DNA of 64,000 bases from Paracoccaceae bacterium (lineage in GTDB: Bacteria > Pseudomonadota > Alphaproteobacteria > Rhodobacterales > Rhodobacteraceae). The stretch is taken from assembly GCA_024236495.1 (NCBI GenBank), contig JACKKJ010000002.1, positions 173,501-237,500 on the forward strand. Direction: 5' to 3'. Below are positions 8,434 to 16,775 of this stretch, piece by piece. The number at the start of each line of letters is the position of its first letter. The first letter of the stretch is position 1. Under the pieces are notes generated by a model. It worked only from the letters and a program-made list of their open reading frames with translations, searched no databases and was not told where the DNA came from. The translations under genes and the position numbers were made by a program.

Positions 8434-9204
8434 TCAGTGAGCCGGATGCAGCGCATCCTTCAGGTAGACGCAGGTCAGGATGGTGAAGACATAGGCCTGG
8501 ATGAAGGCCACCAGGATTTCGAGCCCGTAGATCGCCGTGATCGCGAGGATCGAAAGCGGCGTGACCGCGATGCCGACGCCCGAGATCAGCACGAGCGGCG
8601 CGAAGGCCGCGAAGACCTTGATCACCGCGTGACCCGCCATCATGTTGCCGGCAAGTCGGATGGAGTGGCTGACCGGGCGAACGAAGTAGGAAATCACCTC
8701 GATCAGGGCCAGCACCGGCCGCAGCGGCAGCGGCGCCGAAGAGACCCAGAAAAGGCCCAGGAAATGCAGCCCGTGCTTGACGAAGCCGACGATGGTCACC
8801 GTCAGGAACACCGCCAGCGCGAGGAACGCGGTCACCGCGATATGCGATGTCGGCGTGAACGCCTTGGGCAGAAGACCCAGGAAGTTCGAGAAGACGATGA
8901 AGATGAAGAGCGTGAAGATGTAGGGGAAGAACTTCACCGCGTCATGACCCGCGACATCCTCCACCATCTTGTGAACGAAGCCGTAGGCAAGTTCGGCGAC
9001 CGACTGCGTGCGGCTGGGGATCACCGCGCGGCCGCGGGTACCCAGAACGAACAGCGCGACGATCCCAAGGACCGCGATCGCCATCCACAGGGTGACGTTG
9101 GTCACGGTCAGAACCCCGACCTCGTCCCCGCCGAACAGCGGTTTGACGATGAACTGGTCCATCGGGTGGAATGCAAGGCCTTCGCTGTGCTCTTCCGTCG
9201 CCAC
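8434..9204 (-). CDS. atpB: F0F1 ATP synthase subunit a
   Basis: 256 residues, polytopic. RLAGNMMAGHAVI holds the essential arginine that faces the c-ring carboxylate; the C-terminal helix has YGLEILVAFIQAYVFTILT. Forms the proton half-channels. The start is GTG, two bases after the atpI stop, with AAGGGGA upstream, giving MATEEHSEGL. The open frame extends further into atpI, but the longer reading is an overlap artefact. Confidence 0.95.
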   Translation of the reverse strand: MATEEHSEGLAFHPMDQFIVKPLFGGDEVGVLTVTNVTLWMAIAVLGIVALFVLGTRGRAVIPSRTQSVAELAYGFVHKMVEDVAGHDAVKFFPYIFTLFIFIVFSNFLGLLPKAFTPTSHIAVTAFLALAVFLTVTIVGFVKHGLHFLGLFWVSSAPLPLRPVLALIEVISYFVRPVSHSIRLAGNMMAGHAVIKVFAAFAPLVLISGVGIAVTPLSILAITAIYGLEILVAFIQAYVFTILTCVYLKDALHPAH

Positions 9205-9206
9205 GT

Positions 9207-9536
9207 CTATTCCCCTTCGTCGCTGGCGGACTGGTCCGCCTCTCTTTTCTCCTGGAACTCCTGGGCGGTGCGAAGCATCGTCTTCACCCCGGCCGCGAAG
9301 CCCAGCAATGTGAACAGCACCAGAAGGATGGGCAGCGTCCCCAGAAGGATGTCCAGCCCGTATCCGATGCCGAAGCCGATCCCGAGACCCGAAACCAGCT
9401 CGATGACCATCCGCCAGCCTTGGCTCGCGGCGGAATAGTGTTCGTCGATCCGGGGCTTCGGTTCCTGCGTCTTGCGCATCCCCCTGATCCTGTCTTCCAG
9501 CGCCTTCAGGCGCTCTGGATCGGGTGCGTCGGACAT
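9207..9536 (-). CDS. atpI: ATP synthase protein I
   Basis: 109 residues: a charged N-terminus (about 1-40) and two membrane helices with glycine repeats (GLGIGFGIGYGLDILLGTLP and VLFTLLGFAAGV). AtpI is an assembly helper for the c-ring and not a stoichiometric subunit. First gene of the F0 operon atpI-B-E-b'-b. The F1 genes are not in the window, which is the normal arrangement in Rhodobacterales. Confidence 0.92.
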   Translation of the reverse strand: MSDAPDPERLKALEDRIRGMRKTQEPKPRIDEHYSAASQGWRMVIELVSGLGIGFGIGYGLDILLGTLPILLVLFTLLGFAAGVKTMLRTAQEFQEKREADQSASDEGE

Positions 9537-9565
9537 CGGGAAAGCCCCTTTTGACGGTCGCGCGA

Positions 9566-9594
9566 TAGCTAGAATGTCGGGCCGCGCGAGTCAA
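9566..9594 (-). promoter_or_regulatory. Candidate promoter of the F0 operon
   Basis: Read on the minus strand, TTGACT and TAGCTA are spaced by 17 bases, about 30 bases before the atpI start. The -35 is good; the -10 matches the consensus only weakly. Confidence 0.4.
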
Positions 9595-9717
9595 TGCGCC
9601 TGACGTGCAGGGGTAGACAGGGCAACCCTCTGAAAACAAACGGATCCGAAAATCCTCGCGGCTGCGCCCGGCGACGCGAACGCGCCCGAGGCCCGGATTC
9701 CGGCCGGTTCTGCATAT

Positions 9718-10629
9718 TCAACTTTGCGGTTGACTATGGTCTTCGCGACCGCCCCTCCAACGACGCGGGAGCCGCCCGTCGATCAGGACGAGCCCCGCGA
9801 AGATCGCGACCATCCCAAGGATATGCGCCGGGCCCAGCGCCTCGCCCAGGAACACCGCGCCAAGGGTCACCGCCGAGACCGGGGTGATGAAGGTGACGGT
9901 GGAGGTGGCGGTCGCGCCGATGCGCGGCAGAAGCCAGAACAGAAGGATGAACGCAGCCGCCGTCAGCACGAAGCCGATGAAGAAAAGCGCCCCCCAGGTC
10001 TCTGCCCGGGCGATCACCGGCGCGCCCTCGACCGCGAGCGCCACCGGAAGCAGCAGCGCCGTCCCCGCCAGAAGCGACCACGCGGTGATGACGGTCGCAT
10101 CGCCCCCCTTCAGCCGCCGGAACCAGTTGATCGCGACCCCGTAGCAGAGCGGCGCGAGCATGCAGAACATCAGCGCGCCGAATTCCCCCGTCATCCCGGT
10201 GTCGAGCGTCGGCAGCGCCAGCACCACGATTCCGGCGAACCCGCAAAGCACGCCAAGCGACTTGAGAACGGTCGCGCGTTCCCCGCCCGGCCAGAAGTTC
10301 GAGATGATCACCACCATGATCGGCGTCATCGCATTGACGATCCCCGCTTCGCCCGAGGTGATGAAACGCTGGGCGGCGGGAAAGATCGCCAGCGGCGCAG
10401 CATATTGCAGGAAGCCGAAGACGGTCGCGTCGCGCAGGAACGCGGCCGTGACGCGGATCTTGCGGCGGGTGGCAAGCACCCAGATCCAGCAGCCCAGCGC
10501 CCCAAGGCCGACACGGCCCAGCGCGACCTGCAGCGGGCCAAGTTCGCGCAGGAGGATCTCGTTGAAGAACATCGACGATCCCCAGCCGATGCCAAGGACC
10601 AGGATCAGGCCCCAATATCTGAGCGGCAT
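9718..10629 (-). CDS. EamA/DMT-family membrane transporter
   Basis: 303 residues with about ten hydrophobic helices in two EamA repeats. Marks of the drug/metabolite transporter family are the N-terminal WGLILVLGIGWGSSMFF and, before the last helices, TFITPVSAVTLGAVFLGEAL. Substrate unknown; members export amino acids, nucleosides or other metabolites. The ATG at 10629 has GGGGGAA before it; the longer upstream reading adds a non-hydrophobic extension not typical of the family. Divergent from a small ArsR regulator, which could control it. Confidence 0.87.
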   Translation of the reverse strand: MPLRYWGLILVLGIGWGSSMFFNEILLRELGPLQVALGRVGLGALGCWIWVLATRRKIRVTAAFLRDATVFGFLQYAAPLAIFPAAQRFITSGEAGIVNAMTPIMVVIISNFWPGGERATVLKSLGVLCGFAGIVVLALPTLDTGMTGEFGALMFCMLAPLCYGVAINWFRRLKGGDATVITAWSLLAGTALLLPVALAVEGAPVIARAETWGALFFIGFVLTAAAFILLFWLLPRIGATATSTVTFITPVSAVTLGAVFLGEALGPAHILGMVAIFAGLVLIDGRLPRRWRGGREDHSQPQS

Positions 10630-10768
10630 TGTCGTTCCCCCGTTGCGCGCGGCCATCTGCCCGCTGGCGGGGCAGGATGTCCACCCGTTTCCTGCGCATA
10701 CCGGCGCCAACCGCCGCCCCCAGGACGGCGCGCTTTCGCTGGCGCGGCCACGGCGCTATGGTCGCGCC

Positions 10769-11125
10769 ATGAACCTCGACACCATCTTCGCCGCGCTCGC
10801 CGACCCGACCCGACGGGCGATCCTTACCATGCTTCTTGAAGACGACATGGCGGTGACCGACGTGGCCGAACCTTTCGAGATGTCCCTGGCCGCCGTCTCC
10901 AAGCACCTCAAGGTGCTGGCCGAGGCGCGGCTGATCACGCAGGAACGGCGCGGGCGGGTGATCTGGTGCAAGCTCGATCCCGATGCGATGCGCGCGGCAA
11001 CCGTCTGGATCGCCGGGTTCGGCATGTTCGACGCCGTAGACCTGGACGCCTTCGAACGCTTCCTGACGGTCGAACTGGACGCCGCCGCATCCGACGCCCC
11101 AGCGCCGGCAAAGGGCCAGGCCTAG
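10769..11125 (+). CDS. ArsR-family (winged helix) transcriptional regulator
   Basis: 118 residues. LDTIFAALADPTRRAILTML is the family's opening helix and EPFEMSLAAVSKHLKVLAEA is the recognition-helix region (about 35-55), followed by the wing RRGRVIWCKL. No metal-binding CxC motif is visible, so a non-metal effector is likely. The frame is open far upstream, but the ATG at 10769 matches the family start. Divergent from the EamA transporter and convergent with a second one, either of which may be a target. Confidence 0.87.
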   Translation: MNLDTIFAALADPTRRAILTMLLEDDMAVTDVAEPFEMSLAAVSKHLKVLAEARLITQERRGRVIWCKLDPDAMRAATVWIAGFGMFDAVDLDAFERFLTVELDAAASDAPAPAKGQA

Positions 11126-11137
11126 GCGCGGGCCGGG

Positions 11138-12031
11138 TCAGGCGCGGGCGCCGTCCTCGTCCTTCAGAAGAAGCCAGAGCGCGCCGAAGGTCGCTGCCAC
11201 CCCCAGAAGGACCAGCGCGCCTGGCACGCCGTGGCCAAGTGCGATTTCCCAAAGGATCACCCAGCTTGGCACCAGGTAGGTATAGGCCATCACCTTGGCC
11301 GAGGGCAGGCGCAGCGTCGCGTACTGGACCAGCCAGAAAGAGGCGGCGGTGGCAAAGACGGTCAGATACCCGATGGTCAGCCAGACGATCCCCGGCAACC
11401 CCCGCCAGTCGGTCGCCGCGATCTCCCTCCAGTCGTAAAGGCACAGAAGCCCCGCCCCCGCGGCCAGCGTACCGAAGGTGAAGACGACAGGCGCCTCGCC
11501 CCGGTTCAGGCGGCGGATCATCGGCGTGTAAACCGCATGCGCCACGCACCCGGCGAAATAGGTGACCTCGCCCCGCCCGATCTCGAAGGCCAGGATCGCG
11601 CGCAGATCGGCGCGGAAGATCACCCAGGTCGCCCCCGCCGCCCCGATCGCCAGCGCGACCGCCATGCGGCGCGTCAGGATCTGCGCCAGAAGGACATAGG
11701 CGAACCCCGCCGTCATCACCGGCGTCAGCGTGAAGACGGCCGCGGCCTGAACCGGACGCGCGGTCTTCAGCCCCTCGAACATCAGGACGAAATAGACCGC
11801 GAAAAGACCGCCAAGAACCAGATATCGCCAGGGCGCCACCCATGCCCGCCGCCGGAATGTGCCGGTCGCTGCTGCCGCGGCACCCATGATCGCGGCCCCC
11901 AGAACGAACCGCGCCGCGGTCAGCACCACCGGGTCGATCCGGTTCGCCACCAGCGATCCGAGCGAGAATGACCCCGCGATGCACAGCGAGAAGACAAGCA
12001 TCGCCAGATGGCCGCGCAGGTGTTCCGCCAT
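11138..12031 (-). CDS. EamA/DMT-family membrane transporter
   Basis: 297 residues, about ten membrane helices in two EamA repeats; typical segments are LVFSLCIAGSFSLGSLVAN and AYTYLVPSWVILWEIALGHG before the last pair of helices. Its start lies three bases after the stop of a LysR regulator on the same strand, so the two form an operon and the LysR protein is a likely regulator. Substrate not readable. Confidence 0.86.
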   Translation of the reverse strand: MAEHLRGHLAMLVFSLCIAGSFSLGSLVANRIDPVVLTAARFVLGAAIMGAAAAATGTFRRRAWVAPWRYLVLGGLFAVYFVLMFEGLKTARPVQAAAVFTLTPVMTAGFAYVLLAQILTRRMAVALAIGAAGATWVIFRADLRAILAFEIGRGEVTYFAGCVAHAVYTPMIRRLNRGEAPVVFTFGTLAAGAGLLCLYDWREIAATDWRGLPGIVWLTIGYLTVFATAASFWLVQYATLRLPSAKVMAYTYLVPSWVILWEIALGHGVPGALVLLGVAATFGALWLLLKDEDGARA

Positions 12032-12034
12032 GGC

Positions 12035-12931
12035 TCAGCAGTTCGCGCAGCTGCGCGCGTGTTCCTTCAGCGCGCCAAGGAAGGCCTGGATCTTGGCGCT
12101 GCGGTGCAGATCGACATGGGTGACGATCCACAAGGCGACATCCCAGTCGTCGCGCGGCGGCAAGACCTGAATCAGCCCGTCGACCCCCGACGCCTCGTTC
12201 AGGGTGAGAAAACCAAGCGCGTTGCCGCCCCGGATGGCTTCGATCCGCGCCGCCAGTTCGTTCGTGCGGAACACAACCTTGTCGGCCGTGGTCTGCGCCA
12301 GAAGCCATCGGTGAAACGGCGCGCGGCTGTCGGGATCTTCGGGGCCGACGAAGCGGTGACCACCGATTTCCTCGGCCGCGCCGGGAAACCCGTGGGCTTC
12401 GCGGTAGGCCTCGGTCCCGAACAACGCCACCTTCTGCACGAACAGCGGCTGCACCACATTGTCGGGCTCCTGCGGGCGACCGCCCGCGCGGATTGCCACA
12501 TGCGCCTCGCCGTATTCCAGCCTGAAGACGCGCGGATCGGTCACATAACGCACCCGAAGCCCGGGGTGCTCCGCCTGCAACGCGATCAGCACAGGCGTGA
12601 TCAGCCGGGACAGACCGGGCAGCGAGGTCACGACCAGTTCGCCCGAAAACTCCGAACCCGCGCCGGCGATGCGGGCGGCAAGCTGGGCAAACTGATCGTC
12701 CGTCGTCCGCGCGACCTTCAAGAGTTCCTGCCCCGCCTCGGTCGCGGTGTAGCCGCGCGGATGGCGCTGAAAGAGCCGCACGCCAAGCCGCCCCTCAAGC
12801 GCGTCGATATGGCGGATGACGGTCGCGTGGTGAACGCCCAGCGCGTCCGCCGCGCCCGACACCGTCCCCAGCCTGGCAACCTGATAAGCCGTCCGAACCT
12901 CGTCCCAGTTCTCGAAAGACATGCTGTGCAC
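12035..12931 (-). CDS. LysR-family transcriptional regulator
   Basis: 298 residues. The N-terminal helix-turn-helix is TVSGAADALGVHHATVIRHI (about 22-41), followed by the linker helix LFQRHPRGYTATEAGQELL and a periplasmic-binding-like effector domain (about 95-290). Met4 (MSFENW) is an alternative start. Normally such proteins are divergent from their target; here it precedes a transporter on the same strand, so it probably regulates its own operon. Confidence 0.9.
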   Translation of the reverse strand: MHSMSFENWDEVRTAYQVARLGTVSGAADALGVHHATVIRHIDALEGRLGVRLFQRHPRGYTATEAGQELLKVARTTDDQFAQLAARIAGAGSEFSGELVVTSLPGLSRLITPVLIALQAEHPGLRVRYVTDPRVFRLEYGEAHVAIRAGGRPQEPDNVVQPLFVQKVALFGTEAYREAHGFPGAAEEIGGHRFVGPEDPDSRAPFHRWLLAQTTADKVVFRTNELAARIEAIRGGNALGFLTLNEASGVDGLIQVLPPRDDWDVALWIVTHVDLHRSAKIQAFLGALKEHARSCANC

Positions 12932-13075
12932 CCATCAACAGATATCGAATGACTACAGTCAATCTGTTCGCGCACGCAACAGCGCACGGCTGCGGACACC
13001 CAAGCGTGAAGATCGCCAGAGGGCACTTTGGCGCCGGTTCATCGCTTTGCCACAATCGCCCGCCAGACTTGCCCC

Positions 13076-13600
13076 ATGCGCATCCGCCAGAACACGCCCG
13101 ACCGGCTCATCATAGAAGACAGGCCCTGGCTTCTCGGGGCGGTCCTGATCGTCTTCATCCTCGCCTTCGTCGCCGCCGCCTTCGCGGCCGCAGCCGAGGG
13201 CAAGGTGTTGGCCGCGCTTGCCTTTCTTGCCATCGCCCTTGGCGCGGGGCTCGTCTTTGCCTTCTTCGTGGAAAGGGTCTGGCTGATCCTTGACCGGCCC
13301 GCAGGCACGATCGAGCTGCGCCGCCGCAACCTGCGCCGGTTCCGGTCTGACAGCCACGCCCTGCGCGATCTGGAATATGCGCTGGTTCAGACCAGCCATG
13401 ACAGCGACGGCGACACCCACCGGCTTGCACTGAAATTGCGCGGCCGGATGCAGCCCATCGCCATGACTACCTACTATTCCGGCGGGCGCGACCGCCCCGC
13501 GCGCATGGCCGACGCGATCGACAGCTGGATCGCCGCGCCAGGACCGGCACCCGGCCCACGCCCGGGCGCCACGCTTGACTCCGCGCGCCAGCGCGCTTAA
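13076..13600 (+). CDS. Two-helix inner-membrane protein of unknown function
   Basis: 174 residues. Two hydrophobic helices (about 20-42 and 47-70) with a short alanine-rich turn are followed by a cytoplasmic beta-rich tail (DRPAGTIELRRRNLRRF, YALVQTSHDSDGDTHRLAL). This layout resembles PH-like or DUF-type membrane proteins, but I do not recognise the family. The ATG at 13076 gives MRIRQNTPDRL; the frame is open a further 48 bases upstream. It precedes the ffh promoter, whose -35 lies inside its last codons. Confidence 0.65.
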   Translation: MRIRQNTPDRLIIEDRPWLLGAVLIVFILAFVAAAFAAAAEGKVLAALAFLAIALGAGLVFAFFVERVWLILDRPAGTIELRRRNLRRFRSDSHALRDLEYALVQTSHDSDGDTHRLALKLRGRMQPIAMTTYYSGGRDRPARMADAIDSWIAAPGPAPGPRPGATLDSARQRA

Positions 13601-13603
13601 AGC
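13575..13603 (+). promoter_or_regulatory. Candidate promoter of ffh
   Basis: TTGACT and TAAAGC lie 17 bases apart at the end of the preceding gene. Transcription would begin around 13610, just before the first of four hairpins. The -35 is strong, the -10 weak. Confidence 0.45.
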
Positions 13604-13614
13604 CCGCCCGATAC

Positions 13615-13728
13615 CCGGAAGTGACAAAGCTTCCGGTCCCCGTTCCTTTGCGGGGATCGCCACCAGTCAGCGCGTTGCGCCCACTGGTGCGTTTTGCGTT
13701 TTGGCGTTCCGGTCCCTATCTGGAACGC
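13615..13728 (+). promoter_or_regulatory. Structured leader upstream of ffh: four consecutive hairpins
   Basis: Four perfect-stem hairpins follow one another: CCGGAAG/CTTCCGG (13615-13636, loop TGACAAAG), TCCCCG/CGGGGA (13637-13656, loop TTCCTTTG), CACCAGT/ACTGGTG with an inner GCGC/GCGC stem (13661-13689, followed by CGTTTTGCGTTTT), and GCGTTCC/GGAACGC (13704-13728). The first two loops contain CAAAG and CTTTG, which are complementary and could form a kissing interaction. The third hairpin with its T-rich tail looks like a possible attenuator. Function is inferred; a known RNA family is not excluded. Confidence 0.5.
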
Positions 13729-13760
13729 GAAGGAAGTGATGGGCCAAGGAGGGCCGCGTG

Positions 13761-15269
13761 ATGTTCGAGAACCTGTCAGAACGCCTTGGCAGCGTCTTCG
13801 ACCGGCTGACGAAGCAGGGCGCCCTGACGCCCGAGGACGTCAAGGCGGCGCTGCGCGAGGTGCGCGTGGCGCTTCTCGAAGCCGACGTCTCGCTGCCGGT
13901 CGCCCGAGACTTCATCAAGGCGGTCGAGGACAAGGCCACCGGCCAGGCGGTGACGAAATCCGTCACCCCCGGCCAGCAGGTCGTCAAGATCGTCCATGAC
14001 GCGCTCGTCGATGTCCTGAAGGGCGAAGGCCAGCCCGAGGCGCTGAAGATCGACAACCCGCCCGCGCCCGTCCTGATGGTCGGCCTTCAGGGGTCAGGCA
14101 AGACCACGACGACGGCGAAGCTCGCCAAGCGCCTGTCTGAAAAGAACGGCAAGCGCGTCCTGATGGCGTCGCTCGACACCAACCGTCCCGCCGCGATGGA
14201 ACAGCTTGCCATCCTCGGCGCCCAGATCGGCGTCGATACCCTGCCCATCGTCAAGGGCGAAACCGCGGTGCAGATCGCCAGGCGCGCCAAACAGCAGGCG
14301 ACGCTCGGCGGCTATGACGTCTACATGCTCGACACTGCCGGGCGCCTGCACATCGACGAAGTCCTGATGGACGAGGTTCAGGCGGTCCGCGATGCCGTCG
14401 CCCCGCGCGAGACGCTTCTGGTCGTCGACGGCCTGACCGGCCAGGACGCGGTGAACGTCGCGACCGAATTCGACGGCAAGGTCGGCATCACCGGCGTCGT
14501 CCTCACCCGGATGGACGGTGACGGTCGCGGCGGCGCGGCCCTGTCCATGCGCGCCGTCACCGGCAAGCCGATCCGCTTTGTCGGCCTTGGCGAGAAGATG
14601 GACGCGATCGAGACCTTCGAGGCCGAACGCGTCGCCGGCCGCATTCTTGGCATGGGCGACATCGTGGCGCTGGTCGAGAAGGCGCAGGAAACCCTGGAAC
14701 TCGAACAGGCGGAGCGCATGGCCAAGCGTTTCGCCAAGGGTCTGTTCAACATGAACGACCTCAGGAACCAGCTTGACCAGATGCTCAAGATGGGCGGCAT
14801 GCAGGGCCTGATGGGCATGCTTCCGGGCATGGGCAAGATGCAGAAGGCGGCCGAAGCCGCAGGCTTTGACGACCTGATGCTGCGACGCCAGATCGCGCTC
14901 ATCAATTCGATGACGAAGAAGGAACGCGCCAACCCCGACCTGATGCAGGCCAGCCGCAAGCGGCGCGTCGCCGCCGGCGCGGGCCTCGACGTGGCCGAAC
15001 TGAACAAGCTTCTGAAGATGCACCGGCAGATGGCCGACATGATGAAGAAGATGGGCAAGGGCGGCGCGATGAAACAGGCGCTGAAGCAGATGATGGGCAA
15101 GGGCGGCGCCATGCCCGACCCCTCGAAGATGAGCCCGGCCGAGATGGAAGCCATGGCCAAGGGCATGCGCGAAGGCATGGGCGGCATGCCCGGCGGCATG
15201 CCGGGGCTTCCCGGCATGGGCGGGCTGAAACTGCCCTCGGGTCTTTCCGGACTGATGAAGAAGAAATGA
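13761..15269 (+). CDS. ffh: Signal recognition particle protein Ffh
   Basis: 502 residues. SRP GTPase that binds signal sequences and 4.5S RNA to deliver ribosomes to FtsY and the Sec translocon. NG domain: P-loop GLQGSGKTTTTAKLA (G1), DTNRPAAMEQL, DTAGRLHID (G3), TRMDGDGRGGAALS (G4/G5). A methionine-rich M domain follows (about 330-500), with NMNDLRNQLDQMLKMGGMQG and a long Gly-Met tail (GGMPGGMPGLPGM). AAGGAGG precedes it; a GTG three bases earlier (13758) is an alternative start with tighter spacing. Its stop overlaps the next gene by four bases. Confidence 0.97.
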   Translation: MFENLSERLGSVFDRLTKQGALTPEDVKAALREVRVALLEADVSLPVARDFIKAVEDKATGQAVTKSVTPGQQVVKIVHDALVDVLKGEGQPEALKIDNPPAPVLMVGLQGSGKTTTTAKLAKRLSEKNGKRVLMASLDTNRPAAMEQLAILGAQIGVDTLPIVKGETAVQIARRAKQQATLGGYDVYMLDTAGRLHIDEVLMDEVQAVRDAVAPRETLLVVDGLTGQDAVNVATEFDGKVGITGVVLTRMDGDGRGGAALSMRAVTGKPIRFVGLGEKMDAIETFEAERVAGRILGMGDIVALVEKAQETLELEQAERMAKRFAKGLFNMNDLRNQLDQMLKMGGMQGLMGMLPGMGKMQKAAEAAGFDDLMLRRQIALINSMTKKERANPDLMQASRKRRVAAGAGLDVAELNKLLKMHRQMADMMKKMGKGGAMKQALKQMMGKGGAMPDPSKMSPAEMEAMAKGMREGMGGMPGGMPGLPGMGGLKLPSGLSGLMKKK

Positions 15270-15811
15270 CCTATCGGCTGACCAAGGATGCGCAAGGCTG
15301 GCCGGTCCTCTGGACCGACCGGCTCATGCTGCGCATTCCGGGCGCCGATGACGTGGAACCCTCTGCCCGGTTCTGGGCCTCGGAACGGTCGCACATGATG
15401 GGCGGCCCCTGGACCGTCGAAAAGACCCGCGAGGGCTTCGACGACATCCTCGACCAATGGTCGCGCCTCGGCTTCAGCCTGTTCACCGTCACCCGCCGCA
15501 AGGACGGAACGGCCATCGGCGGCATCGGCCCGTTCTACCCCTCCGGCCATCCGGAGCCCGAACTCGGCTGGAGTCTCTGGAACGCCGGAGACGAAGGCCA
15601 GGGCCTGGCCCACGAGGCCGCCGTCGCCGCGCGCGACTGGTTCTTCGACACGTCGGGCCATCGCACCGCGGTCAGCTATACCGACCCGGCGAACGCGCGC
15701 TCGCACCGTTTGTGCGAACGCCTCGGCGCGACCGTCGACCCGCTGGCGCCGCATCCCTACGGCGACGAACCGACGCTGACCTACCGCCACCATGCCGGGG
15801 GTCAGGCATGA
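15266..15811 (+). CDS. GNAT-family N-acetyltransferase
   Basis: 181 residues. Starts inside the ffh stop (ATGA). RimJ/RimL-like acetyltransferase: N-terminal LWTDRLMLRIPGADDVE, the acetyl-CoA-binding GDEGQGLAHEAAVAARDWFF and the late NARSHRLCERLGATVD. Transfers an acetyl group from acetyl-CoA to an amine; substrate unknown. It is followed, again with an ATGA overlap, by a second enzyme of the same type, so the two probably arose by tandem duplication. Confidence 0.87.
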   Translation: MTYRLTKDAQGWPVLWTDRLMLRIPGADDVEPSARFWASERSHMMGGPWTVEKTREGFDDILDQWSRLGFSLFTVTRRKDGTAIGGIGPFYPSGHPEPELGWSLWNAGDEGQGLAHEAAVAARDWFFDTSGHRTAVSYTDPANARSHRLCERLGATVDPLAPHPYGDEPTLTYRHHAGGQA

Positions 15812-16317
15812 CCCTGCCCACGCTTTGCACCGAACGCCTGATCCTGCGCGCACCGAAGCTTTCGGACTTCGAACATTGGGCCGCCTTCTTCGCCTCGCCG
15901 CGCGCCGACCACGAACGCGGCCAGAAGGACCGGGCCGAGGCCTGGCGCTACTGGGCCGCCGACGTGGCGCTCTGGCAGCTCAGGGGCTACGGCCCCTTCA
16001 GCCTCGAAGACCGCGCGACCGGCGTCTATGTGGGCGAGGTCGGCATCTACAACCCCGAGGGCTACCCGGAGCGCGAGATCGGCTGGTTCACCACGCCGGC
16101 GGCCGAGGGCAAGGGCTATGCCCATGAAGCCGCGCTTGCGATCATGACCTGGGCACGGGAAAGCTTCGGCTGGGACCGCCTCGTCAGCTATATCGACGCG
16201 GAAAACGCCCGTTCTCTGGCGCTGGCCCGCAGGCTGGGCGGCGTCATCGACCCCGCCCTCACTGGAACCGAGCCCGGCGATGTGGTGGTCGTTCACGACC
16301 TGAGGGCCTTCGCATGA
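15808..16317 (+). CDS. GNAT-family N-acetyltransferase
   Basis: 169 residues. Paralogue of the preceding gene, sharing the layout LCTERLILRAPKLSDFE, REIGWFTTPAAEGKGYAHEA (acetyl-CoA loop) and DAENARSLALARRLGG. RimJ/RimL-like. The ATG at 15808 overlaps the upstream stop by four bases; the long open frame before it is a shadow of that gene. Substrate unknown. Confidence 0.87.
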   Translation: MTLPTLCTERLILRAPKLSDFEHWAAFFASPRADHERGQKDRAEAWRYWAADVALWQLRGYGPFSLEDRATGVYVGEVGIYNPEGYPEREIGWFTTPAAEGKGYAHEAALAIMTWARESFGWDRLVSYIDAENARSLALARRLGGVIDPALTGTEPGDVVVVHDLRAFA

Positions 16318-16324
16318 CCCTGCC

Positions 16325-16376
16325 CTTTCAGTCTGGCCCGAAATACTCCGGGGTCCGGGGCAGCGCCCCGGCCCTG
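16325..16376. repeat. Dispersed palindromic intergenic repeat, copy 1
   Basis: CTTTCAG..GCCCGAAATACTCC followed by GGTCCGGGGCAGCGCCCCGG, where CCGGGGC/GCCCCGG form a hairpin. Closely matches the element at 43004-43057 and the left half of that at 42827-42860. Confidence 0.7.
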
Positions 16377-16435
16377 TCGCCCGACGCCTGCCATACGTTT
16401 TGCCGACATTTCGCCGACCTCTTCCGGAGACCCGC

Positions 16436-16732
16436 ATGAGTGACCCGACCGCCCGCGCCGCACAGCTTCTGAAGGGCCACAGGGAAAGCATCGACCGGCT
16501 CGATGCGATCCTGGTCTACACGCTTGCCGAACGGTTCAAGCATACCCAGGCGGTCGGCCACCTGAAGGCCGAACACGACCTGCCCCCCTCCGACCCCGCG
16601 CGCGAATCGGCCCAGATCGCGCGACTCGAAAAGCTTGCCTCCGACGCAGACCTCGACCCGGTCTTTGCCCGGAAGTTCCTGAACTTCATCATCTCCGAAG
16701 TCATCCGACACCACGAGAAGTTGCAGAAATAA
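16436..16732 (+). CDS. Chorismate mutase (AroQ type)
   Basis: 98 residues, the size of a monofunctional AroQ domain. Rearranges chorismate to prephenate, the first step towards phenylalanine and tyrosine. Visible family features are the first long helix with ESIDRLDAILVYTLAERFKH (Arg and Lys ligands), AVGHLKAEH and the C-terminal FARKFLNFIISEVIRHHEKL. The ATG at 16436 follows CCGGAGA. It sits 44 bases before rpsP, separated by a hairpin. Confidence 0.9.
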   Translation: MSDPTARAAQLLKGHRESIDRLDAILVYTLAERFKHTQAVGHLKAEHDLPPSDPARESAQIARLEKLASDADLDPVFARKFLNFIISEVIRHHEKLQK

Positions 16733-16748
16733 CGGGGCCTTGCCCCGT
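16732..16748 (+). other. Hairpin between chorismate mutase and rpsP
   Basis: ACGGGGC and GCCCCGT form a perfect seven-base stem with a three-base loop, starting on the last base of the stop codon. No T-run follows, so it may protect a 3' end or attenuate rather than terminate. Confidence 0.4.
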
Positions 16749-16775
16749 CCACAGCCATCAAAAGGAGTAACTCAC

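Noticed and set aside
10935..12308. 457-codon minus-strand frame
   Set aside because: Runs across the ArsR, EamA and LysR genes in another register; composition is typical of a shadow frame.
13601..13757. SRP (4.5S) RNA gene before ffh
   Set aside because: The conserved GGAAGCAGCC-type SRP apical motif is missing; the hairpins are short and independent.
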